Assembly (NCBI GenBank): GCA_021839785.1
Contig: JAKCAB010000483.1
Span: forward strand, 1-5,062
Reading direction: 5' to 3'
Origin: a bacterium
GTDB lineage: Bacteria > Verrucomicrobiota > Verrucomicrobiae > Limisphaerales > J093
DNA: 5,062 bases
In this document: piece after piece, positions 1 to 5,062 of the stretch
How the letters are laid out: every line of letters starts with the position of its first letter
Position numbering within the stretch: the first letter of the stretch is position 1
Made by a program: the position numbers and the translations under genes
The notes under the pieces: model-generated
The model's database searches: none
Told to the model about the DNA's origin: nothing
Seen by the model: the letters and a program-made list of their open reading frames with translations, nothing else

Positions 1-34
1 TACTGTGTAGGCGGCAATCAGCTAACCCACACCT

Positions 35-445
35 ATGGAAATCGCCACTCAACTCGCCATCTTCCTGGAAAACCGCCCCGGCGCTTTGGCGCGCGTCTGC
101 GAGGCCCTGGGCGAAGCCGGCATCAACATCCAGGCCATTTCCACCAGCGACACGGTGGATCACACCGTCGTTCGGCTCGTGCCAAGCGAGCCGCGCAAGG
201 CGATCTTCCTGCTCGAGGAGCGCGGCATGTTGGTGGTCGAAAACGAGGTATTACTGGTCGATGGCGTCAACCAACCCGGCGCGCTCGCGGCGATCACCCG
301 ATGCCTGGCCCGCGCGCGCATCAACATCGAATACCTGTACTGTGCCACGGGGCCGAAATCGAAAACCGGGTTGTTGGTGCTCCGCGTGTCCAACCCGCAG
401 AAAGCGATGACGGCACTCGCGTCCGAACCCGCAGTCGCTCAGTAG
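35..445 (+). CDS. Tandem ACT-domain protein, probable amino-acid-binding regulator
   Basis: A 136-residue protein made almost entirely of two ACT domains. The first spans about residues 4-66, with the typical NRPGALARV turn (13-21) and GINI (29-32). The second spans about 72-128, with NQPGALAAI (79-87) and RINIEYLY (95-102). The PGAL loop followed by a helix and a G/R-INI strand is the hallmark of ACT folds, which bind amino acids or other small ligands at domain interfaces. There is no catalytic domain, so a stand-alone cytoplasmic ligand-sensing role is inferred; the ligand cannot be told from sequence. The ATG at 35 starts directly before the first ACT strand and suits the domain, but no clear Shine-Dalgarno precedes it. 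Only 34 bases of upstream sequence are visible, so an upstream operon partner cannot be judged. The stop overlaps the end of the convergent DUF1844 gene by 7 bases. Confidence 0.9.
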   Translation: MEIATQLAIFLENRPGALARVCEALGEAGINIQAISTSDTVDHTVVRLVPSEPRKAIFLLEERGMLVVENEVLLVDGVNQPGALAAITRCLARARINIEYLYCATGPKSKTGLLVLRVSNPQKAMTALASEPAVAQ

Positions 446-891
446 TGCTTCACGAACTTTTTCCGTGTCTCGGCGCTCGCGGTCTCGCCCGGCTTGCCGG
501 ATTCGGTGGATTCGGGAGCGGGGGCGGTGGGTGCCGCGGCCGGTTCGCTGGGCGGGGTGGCGGGAGGCGACGATGCCTTCGCGGCTGGGACTGCTGACGA
601 CGCCTGGACAAAGCGGATTCGCAGCGTGGTCAAGGTCTGTTTGAGTAAGGCGGCCTCCTCGGGCGACAAGTTTCCGCGCGTGCGCGCCTCCAGCGTGTCC
701 AGCGTGTCGATGAACATGCTCGCGGTGGGCAGATCCACGGCGGGCGCGTCATCGCCCGATCGAGGTCTTTCGCCCAAGAAACTCAGGGCCATGTTCGCCT
801 GCTGCATCACCAGGTTGGCAAACAGGGCTGCCCGCTGCTCTTCGATCGACGAATCCGAGGTTCCCGGCGGGTGGGCGGGTGTGTCACTCAT
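439..891 (-). CDS. DUF1844 domain protein with Pro/Ala-rich tail
   Basis: A 150-residue cytoplasmic protein. Residues about 18-97 match the DUF1844 pattern: a helix with FANLVMQQANMALSFLG (24-40), then VDLPTASMFIDTLDTLEART (52-71), GNLSPEEAALL (73-83) and a closing LRIRFVQ helix (90-96). The family has no firmly known biochemical role. Residues 98-138 are low-complexity and rich in Ala, Pro, Ser and Glu, and probably disordered. The chain ends in a basic segment, RKKFVKHY. The ATG at 891-889 has a GGAGG nine bases upstream and overlaps the stop of the upstream LON-domain gene within ATGAGTGA, so translation is probably coupled. The 3' end runs 7 bases into the convergent ACT gene, leaving no room for a separate terminator. 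The family call is firm; the function is unknown. Confidence 0.9.
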   Translation of the reverse strand: MSDTPAHPPGTSDSSIEEQRAALFANLVMQQANMALSFLGERPRSGDDAPAVDLPTASMFIDTLDTLEARTRGNLSPEEAALLKQTLTTLRIRFVQASSAVPAAKASSPPATPPSEPAAAPTAPAPESTESGKPGETASAETRKKFVKHY

Positions 892-1567
892 GGGCTGGAT
901 CCTCCGCTTCCGCTCCGGCTTGCAGGAAATGAACGAGGTGGCGCAGCCGGTCTTCCAAACGCGCCGTTTCCAGGATGGTTTGCCGCTGACGCGCGTCGCG
1001 GAGCAACGTGGCGGAAACCAGGTCGGTCAACTGCTCCGCGTCGTCGAGATGCGCGAGCTGTTTCAGCGCCTGATGGAACGCCTCGATGGTGAAAGGCGCG
1101 CCGTGTTCCCGCGCCTGGCCACTCTCCGTGTCGATTTGGTGGGCGGCCAATTCGACGCCGTGTTGCAAGCGTTCCTCCACGAGTTCGAGCACTTTGGCGG
1201 TGAGCGCCTGCACCACCAGGCTGGTGTCGCCGGCGAGGGGCAGGGGCTCGGCCTTGTGCCGCCGATACGGCCGGTACTGGACCGCCTTGCCCAACTTGAT
1301 GCGCGCCACCCCCTGCAAAATGAGGTTGGCGGTGCCGTCACGGCGAGTCACGCAAGCACGGACCAAGCCCAGTCCGGCTACGCCCGCCGGCGTCTCGCGG
1401 TTGCGATCCTCGCGGCGCAGGGCCACGGCCATCAGGCGGTCGCCGGCAAGCACTTCCGCGAGCATCTTGCGGTAACGCGGCTCGAAGATGTAGAGCGGCA
1501 ACATGGCCTGTGGAAACAGGATCACGTTGTTCAGCGTCATGACCGGCACCTCTGTCGGTAACTGCAT
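884..1567 (-). CDS. LON peptidase substrate-binding (PUA-like) domain protein
   Basis: A 227-residue stand-alone version of the N-terminal substrate-binding domain of Lon protease, without the AAA+ ATPase or Ser-Lys peptidase parts. Seen in sequence: VPVMTLNNVILFP (7-19), LPLYIFEPRYRKML (23-36, the family signature), a GLGLVRACVTRRDGTANL stretch (65-82) followed by GVARI (86-90), and a C-terminal helical region ending in RQRQTILETARLEDRL (193-208), as in Lon N-domains. It may act in protein quality control or bind a client, but this is inferred. The chosen ATG (1567-1565) keeps the first strand (VPVMTL) of the domain but has no good ribosome site. An in-frame ATG at 1540-1538 has GAGGTG six bases upstream but would cut into that strand. 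The frame stays open to 1633, but the extra residues look non-conserved. It is the first gene of a pair with DUF1844, overlapping it by 8 bases. Confidence 0.88.
   Translation of the reverse strand: MQLPTEVPVMTLNNVILFPQAMLPLYIFEPRYRKMLAEVLAGDRLMAVALRREDRNRETPAGVAGLGLVRACVTRRDGTANLILQGVARIKLGKAVQYRPYRRHKAEPLPLAGDTSLVVQALTAKVLELVEERLQHGVELAAHQIDTESGQAREHGAPFTIEAFHQALKQLAHLDDAEQLTDLVSATLLRDARQRQTILETARLEDRLRHLVHFLQAGAEAEDPAHE
901..905 (-). promoter_or_regulatory. Ribosome binding site of the DUF1844 gene
   Basis: On the minus strand this reads GGAGG, nine bases before the ATG at 891-889. It lies inside the end of the LON-domain gene and supports the DUF1844 start. Confidence 0.65.
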
Positions 1568-1666
1568 GGAGGGCAGTCTAGGCTCTCCGCCGGGTGAAGC
1601 AAGCGCGTCGCAACCGCGGGGCGCCGACGGCAACTACCCCGAAAAGCCCCGACGGTGGAGGTTGTG
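1568..1666. promoter_or_regulatory. Divergent intergenic spacer with inferred back-to-back promoters
   Basis: These 99 bases separate the start of the minus-strand LON/DUF1844 operon from the plus-strand coiled-coil gene, so promoters for both must lie here or within the gene ends. I could not identify convincing -35/-10 pairs. The only clear element is the GGAGG ribosome site of the plus-strand gene at its right edge. Confidence 0.4.
1657..1661 (+). promoter_or_regulatory. Ribosome binding site deciding the start of the coiled-coil gene
   Basis: GGAGG lies five bases before the ATG at 1667. It overlaps an in-frame GTG at 1655, which therefore cannot use it. This picks the ATG at 1667 as the start. 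Confidence 0.75.
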
Positions 1667-2530
1667 ATGAGACTTGCCATGCGGGCCGGAGAAAACCAAA
1701 ATCCCGCGCAAATGAACTCGAAGGCGCCCGTCGTCGTTTTGATTCTATTATGCCTCGGCCTCCTGGCGGGGTTGATCGTGCGGCACAACCAGGCGACCAA
1801 CCAGAGGGAGGCGGCCGATCTGCGTTACCGCCAACTCGCGGAGGAAAAGGCGACGCTCCAGTCCAAGTTCGATGAATTGAACGCGGTCAACCAGTCGCTC
1901 AAAGCTGACGAGGCGAAGGTCAAGAACCAGCTCGATCAAGCCTCCAAGCAGTTGACCGACACCAAGAGCGCGCTGGACCAGAAGGACGCCGCCGTGCAGG
2001 AGACCACCAAGGCTCTCAAGGACAAGGAAGCCGAGCTGGCCAAGCGCGAAGCCCGGATTACCGAACTCGAGACCCAGAACACAACCCTGGACAAACAGGC
2101 GGCGGACATGAAAAGCGCGTTGGCCGTCCTCGAAGGCCGGATTACCGAAACGCAGAAGAAACTCGACACCACGGTGGGCGACCGCGATTACCTGCTCTCG
2201 GAACTCCAGCGCCTCGAGACCGAGAAGAGCAACCTGCAACACCGGCTCAACGACGTGGTCGCGTTGAAGGAACAGATCAAGAAGCTCAAGGCAGACCTCT
2301 CGCTCGCGAAGGGTTTGGAAGCGCTGCGCCGCGAACTTTACGGGGCTGAACCCAAGAAAGGGGCGGAATTGCTCCAGCAAGGTTTTCGCAGTGGTGCGAA
2401 GCCGGTCGCCACCCGCCCTGATTTGAACGTTGAAGTGCGGCGGGACGGCTCGGCCACCATCGTGGCCCCGACCAACGCTCCGGCGCCTGCGCCCGCCCCC
2501 GTGCCAACCACTCAGCAACGTCCGTTGTAA
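1667..2530 (+). CDS. Membrane-anchored coiled-coil protein of unknown function
   Basis: A 287-residue protein. Residues 20-38 form one hydrophobic segment (from APVVVLILL to LIV) after a short, mildly basic N-terminus; it is probably a signal anchor with the rest outside the cytoplasm. Residues about 45-225 are a long charged, Lys/Glu/Gln/Asp-rich helix with heptad-like Leu/Ile/Val spacing, typical of a coiled coil. A shorter region (226-265) contains LYGAEPKKGAELLQQGF and LNVEVRRDGSATIVAP, and may be a small conserved motif. The end (270-287) is Pro/Ala-rich. Two copies of the same 12-base string (2054-2065 and 2138-2149), both coding RITE, sit exactly 28 codons apart, which suggests growth by heptad duplication. 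Start chosen by GGAGG five bases upstream. It is monocistronic as far as visible and converges on the DUF971 gene. No enzymatic motif is seen; an envelope scaffold or spacer role is a guess. Confidence 0.85.
   Translation: MRLAMRAGENQNPAQMNSKAPVVVLILLCLGLLAGLIVRHNQATNQREAADLRYRQLAEEKATLQSKFDELNAVNQSLKADEAKVKNQLDQASKQLTDTKSALDQKDAAVQETTKALKDKEAELAKREARITELETQNTTLDKQAADMKSALAVLEGRITETQKKLDTTVGDRDYLLSELQRLETEKSNLQHRLNDVVALKEQIKKLKADLSLAKGLEALRRELYGAEPKKGAELLQQGFRSGAKPVATRPDLNVEVRRDGSATIVAPTNAPAPAPAPVPTTQQRPL
2054..2149 (+). repeat. Internal heptad repeat inside the coiled-coil gene
   Basis: The 12-base string CGGATTACCGAA occurs at 2054-2065 and again at 2138-2149. The spacing is 84 bases, which is 28 codons or four heptads, in the same frame. 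Both copies encode RITE within a longer helical repeat (ARITELETQ and GRITETQKK). Confidence 0.6.
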
Positions 2531-2629
2531 CGCGCGCAGACAAGTCCCGGTTTGCGGCGCGGTGGCCGGTCGGTGATGTCTGTTGGTTTGTGCTTTGCGG
2601 CGGACGATCCCGCCGACGGCCGACCGAAA

Positions 2630-2947
2630 TCAGCCCGGCTTCGAGGCTGCTTGGCCGGCGAGGCGCCGGAGATACTCGAAGGTGTACAGCCCGCTGTCGT
2701 GGCCGTCACCCCAGAGCGGTTGAACGGCGTAGCCGCCGACTTGGGCGAGGCGGCGGAGTTGGAACGAAGCGGGCGTCAAGGGGCGGTCCGGACCTTTATG
2801 AAGGTTGCCGAGCACGTCGCGTTCTCCTTGACAGCCGGCACACGGGCAGGCGCGACGCAAGGTTGCCAGCGGAATGAAGCTTTCCGTCCCGTCAGTCCAA
2901 CGGATTGCCAGTTCTTCCCCGATGTGTTGAATGTCGGCCGGACGCAT
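2630..2947 (-). CDS. DUF971 (GBBH-like N-terminal domain) protein
   Basis: A 105-residue single-domain protein matching the DUF971 / gamma-butyrobetaine-hydroxylase-like N-terminal family. Seen: IRWTDGTESFIPLATLR (15-31), CPCAGCQGE (34-42), then VGGYAVQPLWGDGHDSGLY (70-88) and FEYLRRL (90-96). Cys34, Cys36 and Cys39 followed by His83 match the CxCxxC...H zinc-binding set of the N-terminal domain of gamma-butyrobetaine hydroxylase. No dioxygenase domain follows, so this is not a hydroxylase. Bacterial stand-alone members are sometimes linked to iron-sulfur or Mrp-type proteins, but nothing here shows that. The ATG at 2947-2945 places MRPADIQHIG just before the first strand. The frame stays open upstream to 3259, but that part is Arg/Pro-rich and runs antisense to the sigma gene, so I exclude it. 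No clear ribosome site is seen; a GTG two codons upstream is an alternative. Confidence 0.88.
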   Translation of the reverse strand: MRPADIQHIGEELAIRWTDGTESFIPLATLRRACPCAGCQGERDVLGNLHKGPDRPLTPASFQLRRLAQVGGYAVQPLWGDGHDSGLYTFEYLRRLAGQAASKPG

Positions 2948-3126
2948 GTCCACAGGGTAGCCGGCCGGGCTGGCCGCGTCCACGCGCGACTTGCTGGGTT
3001 GGGCAAAACCCGCGGCCAAGATTGAACGGTCGGCCGGTCGAGAGTGCCGAATGCGGCGGGCAAAGCGAGGCCACCGCACCCCCGGCATACAAAACGCGGG
3101 TTGGCGGTGTCTATACCTCCAAACGG
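2948..3126. promoter_or_regulatory. Divergent intergenic spacer between DUF971 and the sigma factor
   Basis: These 179 bases lie between two divergently transcribed genes and should carry both promoters. Frames cross it on both strands, but the peptides have the Arg/Pro/Gly-rich makeup of non-coding high-GC DNA. A TATACC at 3112-3117 could be a -10 element for the sigma gene, but no good -35 stands with it. If used, it would give an mRNA starting almost at the GTG at 3127. Confidence 0.4.
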
Positions 3127-3678
3127 GTGAACAGTGACCAGGCACACGATTGGGCGGAGCGGCTTTACCGTCAAAAAGCCGCGCAACTGGTGCTTTACGG
3201 GCGGGCGCTGGGCCTGAGCCACGCCGAAGCGGAGGACGTGTTGCACGACACCTTTTCATCGCTCCTGGGCCTGGACGAACGACCGGCCCGGCCGGAGCAC
3301 TACCTGGTCCGGAGTTTCCGGAACCGCGCCTTGAATTACCGCCGGGGCTGGTGGCGCCGGATCACCCGCGAGTGGGAGGCGCGACGCTGGTTCGAGCCGG
3401 GCGACCCCGTGGATCCCCGCGAACAGGCGCTGGCGCGGGCGCTGACCGCGTTGCCGGTGCCGCAACGCGAGGTGATCGTGCTCCGACTGTGGCACGCGCT
3501 GTCCTTCGCGGCCATCGGCGAACTCCAGGGGATTTCCGCGAACACGGCGGCCGGCCGCTACCGGTACGGCCTGGAACGATTGCGGCGCACATTAACCGAG
3601 GTGAGCCATGAACTCGACGAACTCGCTGACGCATCAACTCCGTTCGCTGCGACTGCGGCCGCCGTCCCGCCGGCTTGA
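3127..3678 (+). CDS. Sigma-70 family RNA polymerase sigma factor (ECF-like)
   Basis: A 183-residue protein with only regions 2 and 4, as in ECF sigma factors. Region 2 covers about residues 8-72: a helix with LSHAEAEDVLHDTFSSLL (30-47) and YLVRSFRNRALNYRR (59-73), which corresponds to core binding and -10 recognition. Region 4 covers about 98-156: ALTALPVPQREVIVLRLW (105-122), then the helix-turn-helix with FAAIGELQGISANTAAGRY (127-145) and LERLRRTL (149-156), for -35 contact. The final 25 residues are an Ala/Pro-rich tail outside the family core. The start is uncertain: GTG at 3127 gives a normal N-terminus, while the longer open frame back to 2905 runs antisense to DUF971. No ribosome site is visible before it. 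It overlaps the next gene by 71 bases, suggesting coupled synthesis of a sigma/partner pair. The target promoters and signal are unknown. Confidence 0.88.
   Translation: MNSDQAHDWAERLYRQKAAQLVLYGRALGLSHAEAEDVLHDTFSSLLGLDERPARPEHYLVRSFRNRALNYRRGWWRRITREWEARRWFEPGDPVDPREQALARALTALPVPQREVIVLRLWHALSFAAIGELQGISANTAAGRYRYGLERLRRTLTEVSHELDELADASTPFAATAAAVPPA
3598..3603 (+). promoter_or_regulatory. Ribosome binding site of the small membrane protein gene
   Basis: GAGGTG lies inside the sigma coding region, four bases before the ATG at 3608. It supports translation starting at 3608 rather than at the in-frame ATG at 3722, which lacks a good site. Confidence 0.6.
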
Positions 3679-4018
3679 CCGCCGGCTTTTTTTTGGCCGC
3701 CCGGCGTCGGACCGGGATCCGATGCACTTCACTTTGCCGCGGGTCGTTTGGCCGTTGGCGGTGACCGCGGCGGCCAGCCTGGTGCTGGCGGTGTGGGTGG
3801 CGCGCGAAATGCCGGCCGGACTTCAGCGCGTCCTGGCCCCGGACGTGGTGGCGGCCAACCGGGCCTTGAGCGACCCGCGCTGGTCGGCCGCGCAGCCGCC
3901 GGGCTGGCACAGCGCCCGCAACGCCGCGCCGCGGCCCAGATTGGAATGGACAAACACAGGGCCTTTCTTTTCAAGTATGCCCTCTTTAACCGGGTGGCGA
4001 ACCAACCGGTCCTGGTAG
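3608..4018 (+). CDS. Small single-pass membrane protein, probable anti-sigma partner
   Basis: A 136-residue protein. The N-terminus is basic (LRSLRLRPPSRRLDRRLF, 11-28) and predicted cytoplasmic. One hydrophobic segment follows at about 44-64 (from PRVVWPLAV to LAVWVA). The remaining roughly 70 residues would lie outside and end in an aromatic/Ser/Thr-rich stretch (LEWTNTGPFF, 112-121). A short cytoplasmic head plus one membrane pass directly behind an ECF-type sigma gene is the layout of membrane anti-sigma factors, so that role is inferred. No zinc-finger (HxxxCxxC) anti-sigma motif is present and I cannot show a named domain. The start at 3608 is supported by GAGGTG; it lies 71 bases inside the sigma gene in another frame. 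A later ATG at 3722 would remove the basic head and begin after the hairpin at 3669-3694. The DUF2723 gene starts 6 bases after the stop. Confidence 0.68.
   Translation: MNSTNSLTHQLRSLRLRPPSRRLDRRLFFGRPASDRDPMHFTLPRVVWPLAVTAAASLVLAVWVAREMPAGLQRVLAPDVVAANRALSDPRWSAAQPPGWHSARNAAPRPRLEWTNTGPFFSSMPSLTGWRTNRSW
3669..3694 (+). terminator. Terminator-like hairpin with T8 tract at the sigma stop codon
   Basis: GCCGGC (3669-3674), a six-base loop TTGACC, and GCCGGC (3681-3686) form a perfect six-pair GC stem, followed directly by eight T (3687-3694). The sigma stop codon TGA (3676-3678) lies in the loop. The shape is that of an intrinsic terminator, but it lies inside the coding region of the overlapping membrane protein. 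It may act as a partial terminator or attenuator rather than an operon end. Activity is not shown by sequence alone. Confidence 0.5.
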
Positions 4019-4024
4019 CGGACA

Positions 4025-5062
4025 ATGAGCACGAAAAAGCAACGAGCAGCAAAAGCAGGCGCAACCGCCCCCACCGCCAGCGCTCCGCCGGCCCCCGCCG
4101 CCCAAGGGCCGCGACCGCCGTTGTTCCGGCGCGTGGACTGGCTGACTTTTGCGGGCACCACGCTGATCACGCTGGTGGTCTATCTGATCACGCTGGCGCC
4201 GGACCTGACCCTCGAAGACTGCGGCGAGCTGGCCACCGCCTCGTATTACCTGGGCGTGCCCCACGCACCGGGGTACCCCATCTGGACCTTCTACTCGTGG
4301 CTGTTCACGGTGTTGCTGCCGTTCTCGAACGTCGCCTGGCGCGTGGCCGTGTCGTCGGCGGTGGCGGCGGCGTTCGCCAGCGGCATGTTGGGCATGGTGG
4401 TGTCGCGGGGCAGCAGCATGATGATCGAGAGCATCGACTGGTTCAAAGGCCTCGAACGGCGCTGGGAGGACGCGCTGTGCATGGTCAGCGGGTTCGTCGC
4501 GGCCATGCTGCTTGGGTTCAACGGCTTCATGTGGAGCCAGGCCGTGATCGTGGAGGTGTACACGCTGAGCGTGGTTTCGTTGATGGGGGTGCTGATTTGT
4601 CTGCTGCACTGGACCTGTCGCCCGAAGGATCTGCGCTACCTTTACATCGCTTCGTTCTTGTTCGGCATCTGCTTCAACAACCACCAGACGCTCATCGTGG
4701 CGGCGATGGGCCTTCAAGTCGCCATTGCGATGGTGGACGAAAAACTCGGTCGCGATGCGTTGTTTGTAAACGTCTTCTTCTACGTGCTCGGCCTCATCCT
4801 GCGGGCGCAGGGTCTGCTGACCACCTTCGATCAGAACGGGCCGTTGTTCGTGATCTACAACGGCGTCGGGCTGGCCTCCATCGCCGGGTGCGTGTGGCTG
4901 ACGTTGCGGACCAAAGGCTTCATGAGCGAATGGAAGGTGGTTTTGATCACGCTGGCGGTGTGGATTCTCGGCGCGTCCTTCTACTTCCTGATGCCGATTT
5001 ATTCGATGACGAACCCGCCCATGAACTGGGCGTACCCGCGCACGTTCGACGGCTTCATCCAC
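4025..5062 (+). CDS. DUF2723 multi-pass membrane protein, 5' part (cut by window end)
   Basis: 346 residues are visible with no stop before the window ends, so the gene is partial at its 3' side. Residues 1-36 are an Ala/Pro-rich basic cytoplasmic tail. A first membrane helix (about 39-58) leads into a loop with LAPDLTLEDCGELATASYY (57-75) and VPHAPGYP (78-85), the signature of DUF2723. Asp65 and Glu68 in this first outer loop fit the acidic residues of GT-C glycosyltransferases. An EVYTLSVVSL motif follows at 177-186, FNNHQTL at 217-223, and about eight further hydrophobic helices. DUF2723 proteins are related to GT-C-fold enzymes such as eukaryotic TMEM260, a protein O-mannosyltransferase, so transfer of sugar from a lipid carrier to an envelope substrate is likely but inferred. 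An in-frame TAG at 4016-4018 fixes ATG 4025 as the first ATG. No strong ribosome site is seen; the 6-base gap to the upstream stop suggests reinitiation. Confidence 0.9.
   Translation, partial: MSTKKQRAAKAGATAPTASAPPAPAAQGPRPPLFRRVDWLTFAGTTLITLVVYLITLAPDLTLEDCGELATASYYLGVPHAPGYPIWTFYSWLFTVLLPFSNVAWRVAVSSAVAAAFASGMLGMVVSRGSSMMIESIDWFKGLERRWEDALCMVSGFVAAMLLGFNGFMWSQAVIVEVYTLSVVSLMGVLICLLHWTCRPKDLRYLYIASFLFGICFNNHQTLIVAAMGLQVAIAMVDEKLGRDALFVNVFFYVLGLILRAQGLLTTFDQNGPLFVIYNGVGLASIAGCVWLTLRTKGFMSEWKVVLITLAVWILGASFYFLMPIYSMTNPPMNWAYPRTFDGFIH

Noticed and set aside
504..531. G-rich stretch as a possible G-quadruplex
   Set aside because: It has only three runs of three or more G and is explained by antisense of the Pro/Ala codons in the DUF1844 tail.
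494..1561. Plus-strand 355-codon open frame opposite the LON and DUF1844 genes
   Set aside because: The minus strand shows two recognised families, and the plus-strand peptide has no domain. The openness follows from high GC.
1748..2518. Minus-strand open frame opposite the coiled-coil gene
   Set aside because: Its Leu/Arg/Gly-rich peptide mirrors the Lys/Glu/Gln codons of the real gene, which has a good ribosome site.
2599..2614. Hairpin GGCGG-ACGATC-CCGCC between the convergent coiled-coil and DUF971 genes, as a two-way terminator
   Set aside because: The stem has only five pairs and no T run follows on either strand. The position is right for a terminator but the evidence is too weak.
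3112..3117. TATACC as a -10 box of the sigma gene
   Set aside because: No matching -35 element lies 16-18 bases upstream, and such a six-base match is easily found by chance.
2905..3126. N-terminal extension of the sigma frame back to an ATG at 2905
   Set aside because: This part is antisense to DUF971 and then crosses the spacer. The Cys/Pro/Arg-rich peptide does not fit a sigma N-terminus.
2948..3259. N-terminal extension of the DUF971 frame up to 3259
   Set aside because: The added 104 residues are Arg/Pro-rich, unconserved-looking and partly antisense to the sigma gene; the domain starts right after the ATG at 2947.
3986..5062. Long minus-strand open frame opposite the DUF2723 gene
   Set aside because: Its peptide is His/Gln/Arg-rich without any domain pattern, while the plus strand carries a clear membrane-protein family across the whole stretch. 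It is an antisense shadow.

Overview
The window is high-GC, densely coded bacterial DNA with seven protein genes and no RNA gene, mobile element or CRISPR array. The gene families suggest a Verrucomicrobiota-like bacterium: a stand-alone Lon-substrate-binding-domain protein coupled to DUF1844, a DUF971 protein, a short ECF-type sigma factor with a small one-pass membrane protein behind it, and a DUF2723 multi-pass membrane protein. The assignment rests on recollection of family layouts, not on a marker gene, so it is tentative.

Left part (1-1567): a tandem-ACT protein (+, 35-445) converges on a two-gene minus-strand operon. That operon runs from a LON-domain protein (1567-884) to a DUF1844 protein (891-439). 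The two operon genes overlap by 8 bases (ATGAGTGA), and the ACT and DUF1844 genes overlap tail to tail by 7 bases.

Middle part (1568-3126): a 99-base divergent spacer is followed by a membrane-anchored coiled-coil protein of unknown function (+, 1667-2530). It converges on a small DUF971 (GBBH-like N-terminal domain) protein (-, 2947-2630). A 179-base divergent spacer then separates DUF971 from the next gene set.

Right part (3127-5062): a plus-strand cluster of three tightly packed genes. These are a sigma-70-family (ECF-like) sigma factor (3127-3678), a small single-pass membrane protein that is probably its anti-sigma partner (3608-4018, overlapping the sigma gene by 71 bases out of frame), and, 6 bases later, a DUF2723 multi-pass membrane protein (from 4025, cut by the window end). 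A terminator-like hairpin with eight T residues lies exactly at the sigma stop codon, inside the overlapping gene. This makes the junction the most unusual spot in the window. The arrangement suggests a signal-responsive sigma/anti-sigma pair co-transcribed with a probable envelope glycosyltransferase, with possible attenuation between the genes.
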